47,496 nucleotides of DNA, taken from positions 1-47,496 of the forward strand of contig JABFXY010000070.1 in the NCBI GenBank assembly GCA_013361525.1, written 5' to 3'. The stretch's first letter is position 1, and the number at the start of each line of letters is the position of its first letter. Made by a program: the position numbers and the translations under genes. The notes below the pieces were generated by a model. That model searched no databases. It worked only from the letters and a program-made list of their open reading frames with translations, and had not been told where the DNA came from. Positions 36,596 to 45,185 of this stretch are shown here, in pieces. The stretch is from Polyangiaceae bacterium. GTDB taxonomy: Bacteria > Myxococcota_A > Polyangia > Polyangiales > Polyangiaceae.

Positions 36596-36718
36596 CTACT
36601 TGGCGCGGCAGTAGATACGGTTGCGGCGGTTCCGGTTCTTCGCCTTGGCCTTCGCCTTGAGACGGCTGGTCTTCTTGCGGTTGGTTTTGCGGGGACCTTT
36701 GTTGAGCATCAAGAACAT
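36596..36718 (-). CDS. 40-residue, strongly basic mini-protein
   Basis: A short gene with ATG at 36718 and stop at 36596; GAGG stands 8 bases before the start. The protein has 17 Lys/Arg in 40 residues (segments LNKGPRKTNRKKTSRLKAKA and KNRNRRNRIYCRAK). A second ATG at 36709 would give 37 residues but has no ribosome-binding site. Composition and size resemble accessory ribosomal proteins such as THX or bL37, though it is not an obvious member of either. The reading is clean and codon use matches the neighbours. It sits directly upstream of pccB in the same direction. A role in RNA or ribosome binding is inference only. Confidence 0.72.
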   Translation of the reverse strand: MFLMLNKGPRKTNRKKTSRLKAKAKAKNRNRRNRIYCRAK

Positions 36719-36834
36719 GGCGAAAACCTCGAAGGGCGCGAAACCTAGTCGAGCAACCCCGGGTGATCAAGCGGTCTGAGTTTTCAGCTCTCGGCCGTCC
36801 GCTTCCAGCCCTCACCGATGGCACGGCGTTCTCC

Positions 36835-36866
36835 AGCTGACAGCCGATAGCTGACGACTGACAGCT
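36835..36866. repeat. short GCTGAC-type tandem repeat
   Basis: AGCTGACAG, AGCTGACGA and ACTGACAGCT follow each other in 32 bases just before the lipoprotein start at 36875. Degenerate runs of this kind are common in intergenic DNA of many genomes. Function is unknown. Confidence 0.55.
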
Positions 36867-36874
36867 CCTCCCGC

Positions 36875-37414
36875 GTGCTACCTTTTTCGGCACCCCTCGT
36901 GCGGCGCGCCGTTGTCTTCGTCCCCGTGTTCGCGCTCGTGTCTTGCGCGAGCATCAGCCAGAAATACGAGTCCGAGGTGCGCTTCGAGCGCTGCTACGGC
37001 CTCGACTGGAAAAAAGACGTCGACCCCGGCATCCGCAGCCGCTGCTGGGAGGATTGGCTCACGAACTACTCGAAGGGCCAGTCGCGCGACCGAATCGAAT
37101 ACGCGAAGAAACAGGCGACCGGTGGCGCGGTGAGCGCACCGACGGCCGATGCGTCGGGATCCGCGGCGGTGGCGCAGGCTCTGCCGGAGCCGACCAGCGT
37201 CTTCAGTCCCGTGCCGATGATGGCGTCGCCGAACGGGTCGGGCTCGGCGTCGGCGTCGCCCTCTGCGAGCGCGGCGCAGCCTCGGTCGGTCTGCGAAAGC
37301 AAATGTGATCGCTCGCTCGAAGGGTGTCTTTCGGGCTGCGGCTCTTCGGTGTGCGAGCAATTCTGCTCGCAGAAACACACGAAATGCGCCGCGAAGTGTG
37401 CTCCTCCGAAGTAG
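36875..37414 (+). CDS. lipoprotein with cysteine-rich C-terminus
   Basis: A protein of about 179 residues. The start at 36875 is GTG; another GTG at 36899 (VRRAVVFVPVFALVSC) would give a tighter signal peptide. The lipobox is LVSC (Cys24 from the first start). The mature protein begins ASISQKYESEVRFERCYGLDW and includes a charged helix, a Ser/Ala/Pro-rich linker (about 95-140), and a C-terminal block with eight cysteines in CESKCDRSLEGCLSGCGSSVCEQFCSQKHTKCAAKC spacing, cited in parts as CESKCD, CLSGCG, CEQFC and KCAAKC. Function is unknown. It is followed closely by the alanine racemase gene. Confidence 0.78.
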   Translation: MLPFSAPLVRRAVVFVPVFALVSCASISQKYESEVRFERCYGLDWKKDVDPGIRSRCWEDWLTNYSKGQSRDRIEYAKKQATGGAVSAPTADASGSAAVAQALPEPTSVFSPVPMMASPNGSGSASASPSASAAQPRSVCESKCDRSLEGCLSGCGSSVCEQFCSQKHTKCAAKCAPPK

Positions 37415-37481
37415 GGTCACAGCAGGCGGACTGCTTGACGACCCCTCGGGCGTATGGCTTGTAGCCCACGCACCATCCCTT

Positions 37482-38777
37482 ATGGCCGTACCCTCCGCAC
37501 CCTCCGAGCCCGTCCCCTCGAACGGCGGGATGGAACATGAAGAAGAAGCCATCCGCGTCTTGAAGCCGCGGCGGGCTGCACCCGCGGATGCCGTCAGGCC
37601 GACCCGGGCGGAAATCAACCTCGGCGCGCTTCGCCAGAACCTTCGCGTCTTGAAGCGCGCGCTCGCGAGCTCGCCCGCCGCGGAGTCGAGCCCGGCGATC
37701 TGGGGCGTCCTCAAAGCGGATGCGTACGGCCACGGCGCGCCGGCGATCGCGCGGACACTCGAGCGCGCCGGCGTCGATGGAATCTGCGTCGCTCTCCTCG
37801 AGGAAGGGCTCGAGCTTCGGGCGGCGGGCATCGAGGTGCCGGTCGTCGTCATGGGCGGTTACTACGGCCCGCATCACCGCGGCCTCGAAGACGCGATCGA
37901 AGGCGATCTCGTCCCCGTTCTCTACGAGGCCGGGCAGCTCGAGCGCCTGTCGCACATCGCGCGGGATCGCGATCGGCGCGTGCCGTTTCAGCTCAAAGTC
38001 GACACCAACATGTCGCGTCTCGGCTGCTCGCTCTCCGAGGTCGACGAGCTTCTCGAATCGATCGCGTCGACGCCGGAGCTCGAGCTTCGCGGCTTGATGT
38101 CGCATCTCGCGTGCGCCGACTCGGCGGATCCCGCGCCGACGCTCGCGCAGCTTCGCCTCTTCGAGGACGTTCGCGCGCGTGCTGCATCGCGAGGCCTCTC
38201 CCCGTCGGTTTGTCACGTCGCCAACAGCGCCGGTGCGCTCGCGTTCCCTGCATCGCGCTACCAAGCCGTTCGTCCCGGCATCGCCCTCTACGGCATCAGC
38301 CCGTTCTACGGTCGCAGCACCGACGGTCTTTCGGAGGAGATCGCGCGCATCTCGTCGGAGCTTCGCCCTGCGATGCGCGTCCGCTCCGAAATCGTCGCCC
38401 TTCGCACCCTGAAAGACGGCGATCGCGTGGGCTACGGCCATACGTGGACCGCATCGGGTGAGCGGCGCATCGCGACCATCCCGATGGGCTACGCCGACGG
38501 TCTCTCGCGCGCTCTGTCGAACCGAGGCTCGTTCCTCGTCCGCGGCCGGCGCGCTCCGATCGCCGGCATCGTCTCGATGGACCTCACCACGATCGACGTG
38601 ACCGACGTGCCCGGCGTCCGCCTCGGCGACGAGGTGGTCGTGCTCGGATCGCAGTCGTCCGGCCAGGAGAGCGCCGTCATCACCGCCGAGGAGATCGCCG
38701 AGATCGTCGGGACGATCCCCTGGGAAGTGATCACCAACATCTCGCGTCGCGTGCCCAGGTTCTACCGCGAGCCCTGA
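37482..38777 (+). CDS. alr: alanine racemase
   Basis: A PLP enzyme interconverting L- and D-alanine for peptidoglycan. The PLP lysine is in GVLKADAYGHGA, the substrate loop FQLKVDTNMSRLGC, CHVANSAGAL, the tyrosine-containing ALYGISPF, GYGHTW, and the second-domain motif IVSMDLTTIDVTD are all visible. Residues 1-40 precede the barrel and are poorly conserved. I chose ATG 37482 (431 residues); ATG 37530 is equally possible, and neither has a clear ribosome-binding site. The long open frame further upstream runs over the preceding lipoprotein gene and is not coding. Confidence 0.95.
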   Translation: MAVPSAPSEPVPSNGGMEHEEEAIRVLKPRRAAPADAVRPTRAEINLGALRQNLRVLKRALASSPAAESSPAIWGVLKADAYGHGAPAIARTLERAGVDGICVALLEEGLELRAAGIEVPVVVMGGYYGPHHRGLEDAIEGDLVPVLYEAGQLERLSHIARDRDRRVPFQLKVDTNMSRLGCSLSEVDELLESIASTPELELRGLMSHLACADSADPAPTLAQLRLFEDVRARAASRGLSPSVCHVANSAGALAFPASRYQAVRPGIALYGISPFYGRSTDGLSEEIARISSELRPAMRVRSEIVALRTLKDGDRVGYGHTWTASGERRIATIPMGYADGLSRALSNRGSFLVRGRRAPIAGIVSMDLTTIDVTDVPGVRLGDEVVVLGSQSSGQESAVITAEEIAEIVGTIPWEVITNISRRVPRFYREP

Positions 38778-38799
38778 CTGCACGATCCATCAGGGGCAG

Positions 38800-38829
38800 G
38801 GATCGGGGCGATTTGGCCTTTCCCGATCC
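38800..38829. terminator. inverted repeat after alr
   Basis: GGATCGGG and CCCGATCC form a perfect 8-bp stem with a 14-base loop, 22 bases after the alr stop and 61 before the next gene. It could be a weak terminator or an operator for the VWA lipoprotein gene. Confidence 0.4.
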
Positions 38830-38890
38830 GATTCATGTGAAATTGTGAGCACCGCTTTCGCGCGGACGTTTGGGAGCGCACAATGGCTTC

Positions 38891-40021
38891 GTGCGCCTCG
38901 GGCTCGCGTTCGTCGTGTCGGTGCTCTCCTCGGCTGCCGTGACCTGGGCAGCCTGCGGGTTACGTGAGCGACCGCACGTCGACGGGTCGGGTGGGGGATC
39001 CGATACCGGCGGCGGCGCGACCGAAAACACGACCAGCGGTTTCGTCAGCGACGGTGCGTCGATCTGCGGCAGCGACGTGCACCATCCGGTCACGCATCCG
39101 CCCCTCGTCTACTTCGTCATCGATCGCTCGGGCAGCATGTCGGAGCTCGACGTCGACTCCGGCGACTCGCGGTATTCACGCGTCGTGGAAGCGGCCGTGA
39201 CCATGGTGGACGAGCTCGGCGCGCTCGTGCGAGCAGGCGCCGCTGTGTTTCCCCATCCCGACGCCGACCTCGAGGACGAGTGTCCGGCGGGGGTCGAGGT
39301 CTACGCGCCGAAGATCGGCGCCGGCCCGAACAGCTTCGAGAACGCCATCGACACCGAGCCGTTCGGAGGCACGCCGATCGGCGCGACCCTCGAGGCCGTC
39401 ACCGACAAGATCCTCGAGGAGGACGGGCCGCGCGCGGTCATCCTCGCCACCGACGGCGCGCCGAACTGCAACCCCGACACCAGCTGCGGTCCGGAAAACT
39501 GCATGGTGAACCTCGCTGGGGAGTGCCCGCCCGACATCGAAAACTGCTGTGACCCCGAGGTCGGCGGCACGCCCCTCAACTGCGTCGACCGGCAGGCGAC
39601 GGTGCTCGCGGTGCAAACGCTCGCGAACGCGGGTGCCGACGTCTACGTCGTAGGCATCCCCGGCAGTGAGCAGTTCTCCGCGGTGCTCGATCAAATGGCG
39701 GTCGTCGGTGGCGTCCCGCAGGAGGGTGCAGAGACGTACTACTACCGGGTCGACGAGCTCGACACGTTGAGCGAGCTCTTCAAGTCGATCGGCGCTTCTC
39801 TCGTCTCGTGCACCTACGACCTCGAAGATCCGCCGGAAGCGCCGGGCAAGACCAACGTGTATTTCGACGGGAGTGTCGTGCTTCAGGACTCCGAAAACGG
39901 CTGGGTCTGGGTCGATGAAGACACCATCGAGCTCGTGGGCGCGGCTTGTCAGAAGCTGAAGACAGGGAAGGTGACCGAGGTGCAAATCGTGTCGGGGTGC
40001 CCGACCGAGACGCCGAAGTGA
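38891..40021 (+). CDS. von Willebrand factor A-domain lipoprotein
   Basis: A secreted protein of about 376 residues with a VWA domain (about 70-320) that should bind ligands through a divalent metal. The MIDAS motif DRSGSMSE is complete, with the later threonine in GGTPIG and the aspartate in ILATDGAPNC. The N-terminus (VRLGLAFVVSVLSSAAVTWAAC) is a signal peptide with a slightly atypical lipobox, followed by a Gly/Ser/Thr tether. Several cysteine pairs (NCMVNLAGECPPDIENCCDPE in part) may form disulfides. I chose GTG 38891, with GGGAG upstream at a rather long distance; TTG 38870 is the alternative. Its stop overlaps the start of the acetyltransferase gene. Confidence 0.85.
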   Translation: MRLGLAFVVSVLSSAAVTWAACGLRERPHVDGSGGGSDTGGGATENTTSGFVSDGASICGSDVHHPVTHPPLVYFVIDRSGSMSELDVDSGDSRYSRVVEAAVTMVDELGALVRAGAAVFPHPDADLEDECPAGVEVYAPKIGAGPNSFENAIDTEPFGGTPIGATLEAVTDKILEEDGPRAVILATDGAPNCNPDTSCGPENCMVNLAGECPPDIENCCDPEVGGTPLNCVDRQATVLAVQTLANAGADVYVVGIPGSEQFSAVLDQMAVVGGVPQEGAETYYYRVDELDTLSELFKSIGASLVSCTYDLEDPPEAPGKTNVYFDGSVVLQDSENGWVWVDEDTIELVGAACQKLKTGKVTEVQIVSGCPTETPK

Positions 40022-40533
40022 ACGTCTTCGTCGAACGGCTCGACGAAGGCACGCCGATACGCGCGACGTTCGCGCTGCACATGTCGGCGCTCGAGACGAT
40101 GGCGCGACAAGCTTTGTTCGAGCCGGCCTTCGATCTCGAGGTCGAGCTCGCGAACACGACGAACCGAGTCTACGCGGCGTGGGACGCGAGCTCCGAAGAG
40201 GGCGCGCCGGTCGGCTTCATCGTGACGGCGCACATCGTGGACGAGCTCCATATCCACAACGTCGTCGTCGATCCAGCGGCACGCCGATGCGGGGCCGGGC
40301 GCGCCCTGGTCGATGCTTCGCTCTCCGACGCTCGAGCGGCGGGTTTACGGCTCGCGCTGCTCGAGGTGCGAAGGTCGAACGAAGCCGCGCTCGGCCTTTA
40401 TCGATCGCGCGGCTTCGTCCCCGTTCGCATCCGCCGCAACTACTACGCCGAACCCGCCGACGATGCGGTCGAGATGGCGGCGGAGCTCGCGCCCGGCGCG
40501 CTCGCCGCCTTCGACATCGTCTCGCTCACGTAG
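40018..40533 (+). CDS. GNAT-family N-acetyltransferase (RimI-like)
   Basis: A 171-residue acetyltransferase using acetyl-CoA. The GNAT core is clear: strand LHIHNVVVDPAARRCGAGRALVDASL, cited in part, where RRCGAGRA is the pyrophosphate-binding Q/R-x-x-G-x-G/A motif; LALLEVRRSNEAALGLYRSRGF is the typical RimI end (NxxAxxLYxxxGF), followed by RIRRNYYAEP. This pattern suggests N-terminal acetylation of proteins, perhaps ribosomal S18, but other targets are possible. The GTG at 40018 forms a GTGA overlap with the VWA gene stop. It converges with tssM, with 13 bases between the stops. Confidence 0.88.
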   Translation: MNVFVERLDEGTPIRATFALHMSALETMARQALFEPAFDLEVELANTTNRVYAAWDASSEEGAPVGFIVTAHIVDELHIHNVVVDPAARRCGAGRALVDASLSDARAAGLRLALLEVRRSNEAALGLYRSRGFVPVRIRRNYYAEPADDAVEMAAELAPGALAAFDIVSLT

Positions 40534-40546
40534 TCGGTCGTGCCGA

Positions 40547-43500
40547 TCAGGGGCTTCCGGGGCGGCGCTGATTGCCGCTCCATTGGAAGTTCGTGGGCTT
40601 CTGCGGCGTGTTCGTCGCGTCTGGCTTCTTGCCGTTTTTGTCGTCGGCGAGCGGCCGCACACCGAAGTTGAGCGGCATCATCAACAGAGGCTCGAGGAGC
40701 TGATTCGCGGTCGCGTCGTAGTCCTTGAGCAGCGACTTCGCCTTCGCCCGCGCGTCCATGAAGTCTTCGTTCATCTCGAGCATGTTGAACGGGCCGGCGG
40801 TCGGATCGCGCGGCGCGACCATCCTCGCTTCGATCTTCTCGCGAAGGGCCTTCACGATCTCGGTGTACTCGAACACACGCGAGTTGCCCGTCTTCACCGC
40901 GGTGGTGCCACCGGGGTTGCCGACCGGCTTCGGCTGCTCCGCGAACTCCGTCGTGCGTTTGAACTTCGACGGGATCTTGTCCATCTTCTGCGACATCTCA
41001 CGCAGGTCGACGTTCACCACGATGCCCTGCGTGTACATGTTGAGCTTCTGGTTGAAGCGGCGGTTCACCTCTTTGGCGACCTGGTCGTTCGACTCCAGCG
41101 GGTTCTTGTTTCGCCACTGCGTGTGATCGTTGAGCCGCTCGATGAGGCGACGGTGGGGGCTCAGCTCCGGCGTGCCGATCGCGGTGTAGAGCTCGAGCGC
41201 CTCGTTCTCGTCCTTCGGCGTCGTGATGGCGATGTCCGCGAAGAACTCCATCCACTGCTGGACGTAGACTTCCTCGTACTGAGTCTTCACGTTGGCGACG
41301 TACTTGGGGATGTTGTCCGGCGTCTCGTCGGCCGTCAGTGGTACGACCCATGACTCGGTCCGGAGGAGGCCCTCCGCAGCTTTGATCTGCTCGACGACGG
41401 CGGCGTGCCCCTTGTCGGTGTAGGGGCCTTCGACCTGCTTGAAGCCTTTGTTCTCGAGCGCGCTCCGGCTCTTGAAGTGCTTTTGCACGACCGGCAAGTC
41501 CGGGAAGAGGCGGGGCAGCTGCACCGGCGGGAACACCATGTTGTCGATGTCCGGCTCGCCCGACTCGTCGATGCGCTCGTCGTTCAGCGAGAGCACGATA
41601 AGGTTGTAGTAGCGCTCCTTCACCGGCACCGATTGCAGCGCGGTGCGCACGCGCTTGATCAGATCCTCGTCGAGCTTCGGCGGCTCGATCTTTCCGCGTT
41701 TGATGAGCTCGAAGTAGTACTGAATGTGCGGCTTGATGAGCTCCTTCAGCTCGAACTCGGTCACGTCGTTGCGCTTGTCCATGATGTCGACCCAAAGGCG
41801 CGTGTAGCGCCCGGTCGCCCACTCGACGTCGAGGTGCTCGACGTCGTTCAGCATCAGGTACTGCTTCAACGTCGTCCGGACCTGCAGGTACTTCGTCGCG
41901 TCCGCGGTCTGCAGTCGCTCTTCGAGGCGCCGCTTGCTCGGCTCGACGAAGCCCTCGCTCATCCTCGTCGCGTAGAGCTTCAAGGTCGGCTGATAGACCT
42001 TGTCCGCCTTGTACATCCACCAGCCCATGCCGAACGGGATGCCGTCGGCTTGGAATTTGTCGTGCTCGTGCAAGAGGTCGAGCGTCGACGTCAGCATCGG
42101 TGGCTTGCTCGACAGAGGCTGGTCGTCGTCCCAATTGAGCTTCGCCCCCGCCTTGGCCTTCTTGGCCGACTCGTCGAGGAACGACTTGTTGTTCGAGTAG
42201 GACGTCACCGCCGGTAGGCAAAGGAGGGCCGCGAGCCCGACCGTCGCGCCGGCGATCATCACCTTCAGCATCGTCTGGCGGCGCTCTTCGATCGCGCTGA
42301 GGACGCCGACGTTTCCGTCTTTGAAGATGATGTTGGTGAAGAGGTTGTAGAGGAAATAGCTCTTCGACTCGATGTTCGGGTTCGCCTGCAGCTGCTGCGG
42401 TGCCTGGGGTCGGATGCCCATCGCCGCGCTCATCCGCTCGAGCACGCGATCCATGGGTTTGCCTTCCTGGGTGCCGCTCGTGAAGTAGAAGCCCCGGAAC
42501 ATCGGCGTGCCCTGGAACGTGTTCGGCGCGAACGTGACGTTCACGAGCTCCGACAAGTTGCGCTTGAGCGCCGCGAACTCGATCGGGAACCGGAAGAGCC
42601 TCTCGCGAGCCTCGCGGCTTCGCTCTTGGACGCACCGCTTCAGCCCACGGCTGTGCAGGTGCTTCACCATCACGTCGAACTCGGTGTCGAACAGCTTGCC
42701 CGGCTCGGCCTTCGACGCGTTCAGCGGGATGGTCGCGCCCCAAACCTGCGCGCGATCGCTCTTCTTCAGATCGCCGAAGAACTCCACGAAGCCGGCGACG
42801 AGATCGATCTTCGTGAAGAGGAGGTAGACCGGCACGACCATGTGAAGCTGCGTGATCACCTCGTCGATGCGGGCGCGCAGCTTCTTGCCGGTGGTCTCGA
42901 TCTGTTGCTCGTTCGCGTCGAGGAGCTCGTTGATGCTGATCGCGACGATGATGCCGTTGATCGGCTTTTTCTGGCGGTATTTCAGCAAAAACTGGAGGAA
43001 CGCGATCCACTCGTCGCGGTCGTCCGACTCGGTCGTGTAGCGGCCGGCGGTGTCGAGGATGATGGCCTCGTTGGTGAACCACCAGTCGCAGTTGCGCGTG
43101 CCGCCGACGCCGCGGACCGCGCCCGCGTTGTTGCCGCCGGGGAAGACGAGGCCGGAGTGCTTGAGGGCGGTGGTCTTACCGGCGCCGGGCGGGCCGATGA
43201 TCATGTACCAGGGCATCGCGTACAGCGCGGCCGCGCCGAGCTTTCCGCCCGTGGGCGTCTTCGACGTCTTCAGCGCCGACATGCCCTCTTGGAGCTTCTT
43301 CTGCAGCTCTTGGATCTCGGCGCGACGCTCGGGCCGCGCGTTCATCGCTTGGCTGCTCGCCTGCTGAACGATCGCGTTTTCGAGCCGTTTTGCTGCGCGG
43401 CGCGCGAGCAGCTTCTTCACTCCCCAGATCGCCGCGACCGTGGCGACGATGAGGATCGTCATCAGCACCGGGAATGCCGTCCCCCATCCGAAGATGAAGT

Positions 43501-43555
43501 AGAGCACCCAGACGATGAGGATCAGCACCCCGCCGAGAACGCACCAGAGCAGCAC
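40547..43555 (-). CDS. tssM: TssM/IcmF-type type VI secretion membrane protein, short form
   Basis: A 1,002-residue inner-membrane protein of the IcmF family. Two N-terminal helices (about 2-22 and 27-47) are followed by a cytoplasmic GTPase-like domain with an intact Walker A, GPPGAGKT (121-128), and ILDTAGRY. A third helix is at about 430-450. The periplasmic part then has typical IcmF text (YLMLNDVEHLDVEWA, WWMYKADKVYQPTL). The C-terminus is short: the protein stops in a disordered tail rich in Pro, Asn and Lys (NTPQKPTNFQWSGNQRRPGS), whereas many TssM proteins run to 1,100-1,300 residues with a beta domain that meets TssJ. No other core T6SS gene is in the window. The start is GTG at 43555. 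Confidence 0.9.
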   Translation of the reverse strand: MLLWCVLGGVLILIVWVLYFIFGWGTAFPVLMTILIVATVAAIWGVKKLLARRAAKRLENAIVQQASSQAMNARPERRAEIQELQKKLQEGMSALKTSKTPTGGKLGAAALYAMPWYMIIGPPGAGKTTALKHSGLVFPGGNNAGAVRGVGGTRNCDWWFTNEAIILDTAGRYTTESDDRDEWIAFLQFLLKYRQKKPINGIIVAISINELLDANEQQIETTGKKLRARIDEVITQLHMVVPVYLLFTKIDLVAGFVEFFGDLKKSDRAQVWGATIPLNASKAEPGKLFDTEFDVMVKHLHSRGLKRCVQERSREARERLFRFPIEFAALKRNLSELVNVTFAPNTFQGTPMFRGFYFTSGTQEGKPMDRVLERMSAAMGIRPQAPQQLQANPNIESKSYFLYNLFTNIIFKDGNVGVLSAIEERRQTMLKVMIAGATVGLAALLCLPAVTSYSNNKSFLDESAKKAKAGAKLNWDDDQPLSSKPPMLTSTLDLLHEHDKFQADGIPFGMGWWMYKADKVYQPTLKLYATRMSEGFVEPSKRRLEERLQTADATKYLQVRTTLKQYLMLNDVEHLDVEWATGRYTRLWVDIMDKRNDVTEFELKELIKPHIQYYFELIKRGKIEPPKLDEDLIKRVRTALQSVPVKERYYNLIVLSLNDERIDESGEPDIDNMVFPPVQLPRLFPDLPVVQKHFKSRSALENKGFKQVEGPYTDKGHAAVVEQIKAAEGLLRTESWVVPLTADETPDNIPKYVANVKTQYEEVYVQQWMEFFADIAITTPKDENEALELYTAIGTPELSPHRRLIERLNDHTQWRNKNPLESNDQVAKEVNRRFNQKLNMYTQGIVVNVDLREMSQKMDKIPSKFKRTTEFAEQPKPVGNPGGTTAVKTGNSRVFEYTEIVKALREKIEARMVAPRDPTAGPFNMLEMNEDFMDARAKAKSLLKDYDATANQLLEPLLMMPLNFGVRPLADDKNGKKPDATNTPQKPTNFQWSGNQRRPGSP

Positions 43556-43659
43556 GCCCGCAAACGTATCAGAGGTGCGGGCGCGAGCGAGGGCGGCGGT
43601 GTGCCGGAAGCGAATCTATCCGCGTTGACGCGAGCTCGTCGAAGCGGACGAAATTCGCG

Positions 43660-44334
43660 CTAGTGAACGTAGTCGTTGGGCTCGAGGGCGAGGGGATCGG
43701 CGCCGTCGATCGCATGATCGGCGCGCACGGCGTCGACGATGATGTCGAGCGCTTCGAGGCGCGTCGTCGGGCGGACGAACTCTTCGATGTCGACAGGAGG
43801 CAGCTCCGAGAGGCGACGGGCGGCCGCTTCGACGTCGGAGGCGTCGAGATCGAACCCGGCGAAGTCGGACGCCGTCTTGTCGCGGTCGAGCAGGAGCGCT
43901 TCGCTCACGAGGAGAACTGGGTGGATGACCAGGTGAAGGCGGTGGAACTCGAGCCGGTGCTCGTCGCCCGAGCCGGCCCCGAGGCGCCACCAGCTCGCAT
44001 ATCGGCGGCGAACGACCTCCCCGAAGTACGCGCCGGCGGCCTGCGCGACCAGATCGAAGGACTCCCCGGTCTTCGTCTTGTCGCCTGCGGCGAAGACATC
44101 GCGGGCGCCCGCCAGGTAGTGATCCAGCAGCGGCAGGGTCTCCGGCGTAAAATCGAGCTTTACTCCGACGGCTCTTTCGACGAAACGAACACAAGCGTGT
44201 GCGAGGTCGGCGATGCTGTCGGGAGGGGGCGCGCGAAGAAAGCGGGCCTCGAGCGGTTCTTGGTCCTCGACCGCTGCGTCTTGGATTCCGGCCGCGTCTT
44301 TGGCACTACGTCCGTCTTCGTTCTCGTTCGACAT
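43660..44334 (-). CDS. uncharacterised protein upstream of tssM
   Basis: A 224-residue acidic protein of unknown function. The ATG at 44334 has GAGGTGA just upstream; an open frame reaches 44349. Residues 1-35 are acidic and likely disordered. The body has DSIADLAHACVRFVERAVGV, LPLLDHYLAGAR, and AQAAGAYFGEVVRRRYASWW, a pattern seen in several uncharacterised helical families (LLDxYLxxAR and GAYFGEVxRR). There is no signal peptide. It stands 104 bases before tssM in the same direction and is likely its transcript partner. Confidence 0.72.
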   Translation of the reverse strand: MSNENEDGRSAKDAAGIQDAAVEDQEPLEARFLRAPPPDSIADLAHACVRFVERAVGVKLDFTPETLPLLDHYLAGARDVFAAGDKTKTGESFDLVAQAAGAYFGEVVRRRYASWWRLGAGSGDEHRLEFHRLHLVIHPVLLVSEALLLDRDKTASDFAGFDLDASDVEAAARRLSELPPVDIEEFVRPTTRLEALDIIVDAVRADHAIDGADPLALEPNDYVH

Positions 44335-44426
44335 CAACTCACCTCGCAAGATCCGTCGTTTCGTGCCACCGCGCGCGGCCGGCGTCGACCTTCCGTCGGG
44401 TAATAACCACGTGGTAGGCTGCCCCT

Positions 44427-45164
44427 GTGCGTCTCGGCGTCTTTAGCGATACCCACGCCAATTACGAGGCGCTGAGCGCCGTCTTGGAGTCTTACAAGAC
44501 GGAGCGAATCGACGTCTTCTACTGTTTGGGCGACACCGTCGGGTACGGCGGCTCCCCCAACGAATGCGCGGATCTGGTCCGCCAGACGGCGAAGAAGACG
44601 ATCCTCGGCAACCACGATGCCGCCGTCGCCGGCCGCATGGACTACTCGTACTACTACGAGGCCGCGCGCCAGGCGCTCGACACCCACGCGGCCTTGTTAT
44701 CGCCGGAGAACATGACGTGGCTTCGGTCGCTCCCTTACAAGGAGAAGCTCGAGGACATCAACGTCGACCTCTGCCACGGCTCGCCCGTCCGCCTCGAGGA
44801 GTTCGAGTACATCTTCGCTCCCGAGCAAGCCCGCGAGTGTCTGCCGATGTTCGACGAGCTCGGGCACATCACGCTCATCGGCCACTCGCACCTGTGCAAG
44901 GTGTTCGCGCTCACGCCGAACTCCGTCGAAGAGCTGCCCGCCGTCGACTTCAAGCTCGAGAAGGGCAAGAAGTACATCGTCAGCGTCGGCAGCGTCGGCC
45001 AGCCGCGCGACTACGACAACCGTGCGAGCTACACGATTTACGACAGCGACGAGCAGAAGTTCTCGTTCAAGCGGATCGAATACGACATCGAGTCCGCGGC
45101 CGAGAAGGTCCTCAAGGCCAAGCTCGAACGCAACTTCGCGCACCGCTTGTACATCGGTGTTTGA
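44427..45164 (+). CDS. metallophosphoesterase (YfcE/MJ0936-like)
   Basis: A 245-residue calcineurin-like phosphoesterase. The metal ligands are in order: FSDTHAN (Asp8, His10), LGDTVGYG, GNHDAAV, LCHGSP and the final IGHSH. The phrase NFAHRLYIGV ends the protein. Such enzymes cleave phosphodiesters and use Mn2+ or similar metals; the natural substrate is unknown. The start is GTG at 44427, which places the first metal motif at the very N-terminus as in the family. It is divergent from the tssM-partner unit and precedes the two SDR genes by 21 bases. Confidence 0.88.
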   Translation: MRLGVFSDTHANYEALSAVLESYKTERIDVFYCLGDTVGYGGSPNECADLVRQTAKKTILGNHDAAVAGRMDYSYYYEAARQALDTHAALLSPENMTWLRSLPYKEKLEDINVDLCHGSPVRLEEFEYIFAPEQARECLPMFDELGHITLIGHSHLCKVFALTPNSVEELPAVDFKLEKGKKYIVSVGSVGQPRDYDNRASYTIYDSDEQKFSFKRIEYDIESAAEKVLKAKLERNFAHRLYIGV

Positions 45165-45185
45165 GGGAAAACCCGGGATTGTCAG

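Noticed and set aside
37305..37481. N-terminal extension of alanine racemase
   Set aside because: The frame is open but overlaps the preceding lipoprotein gene, and the family N-terminus does not need it.
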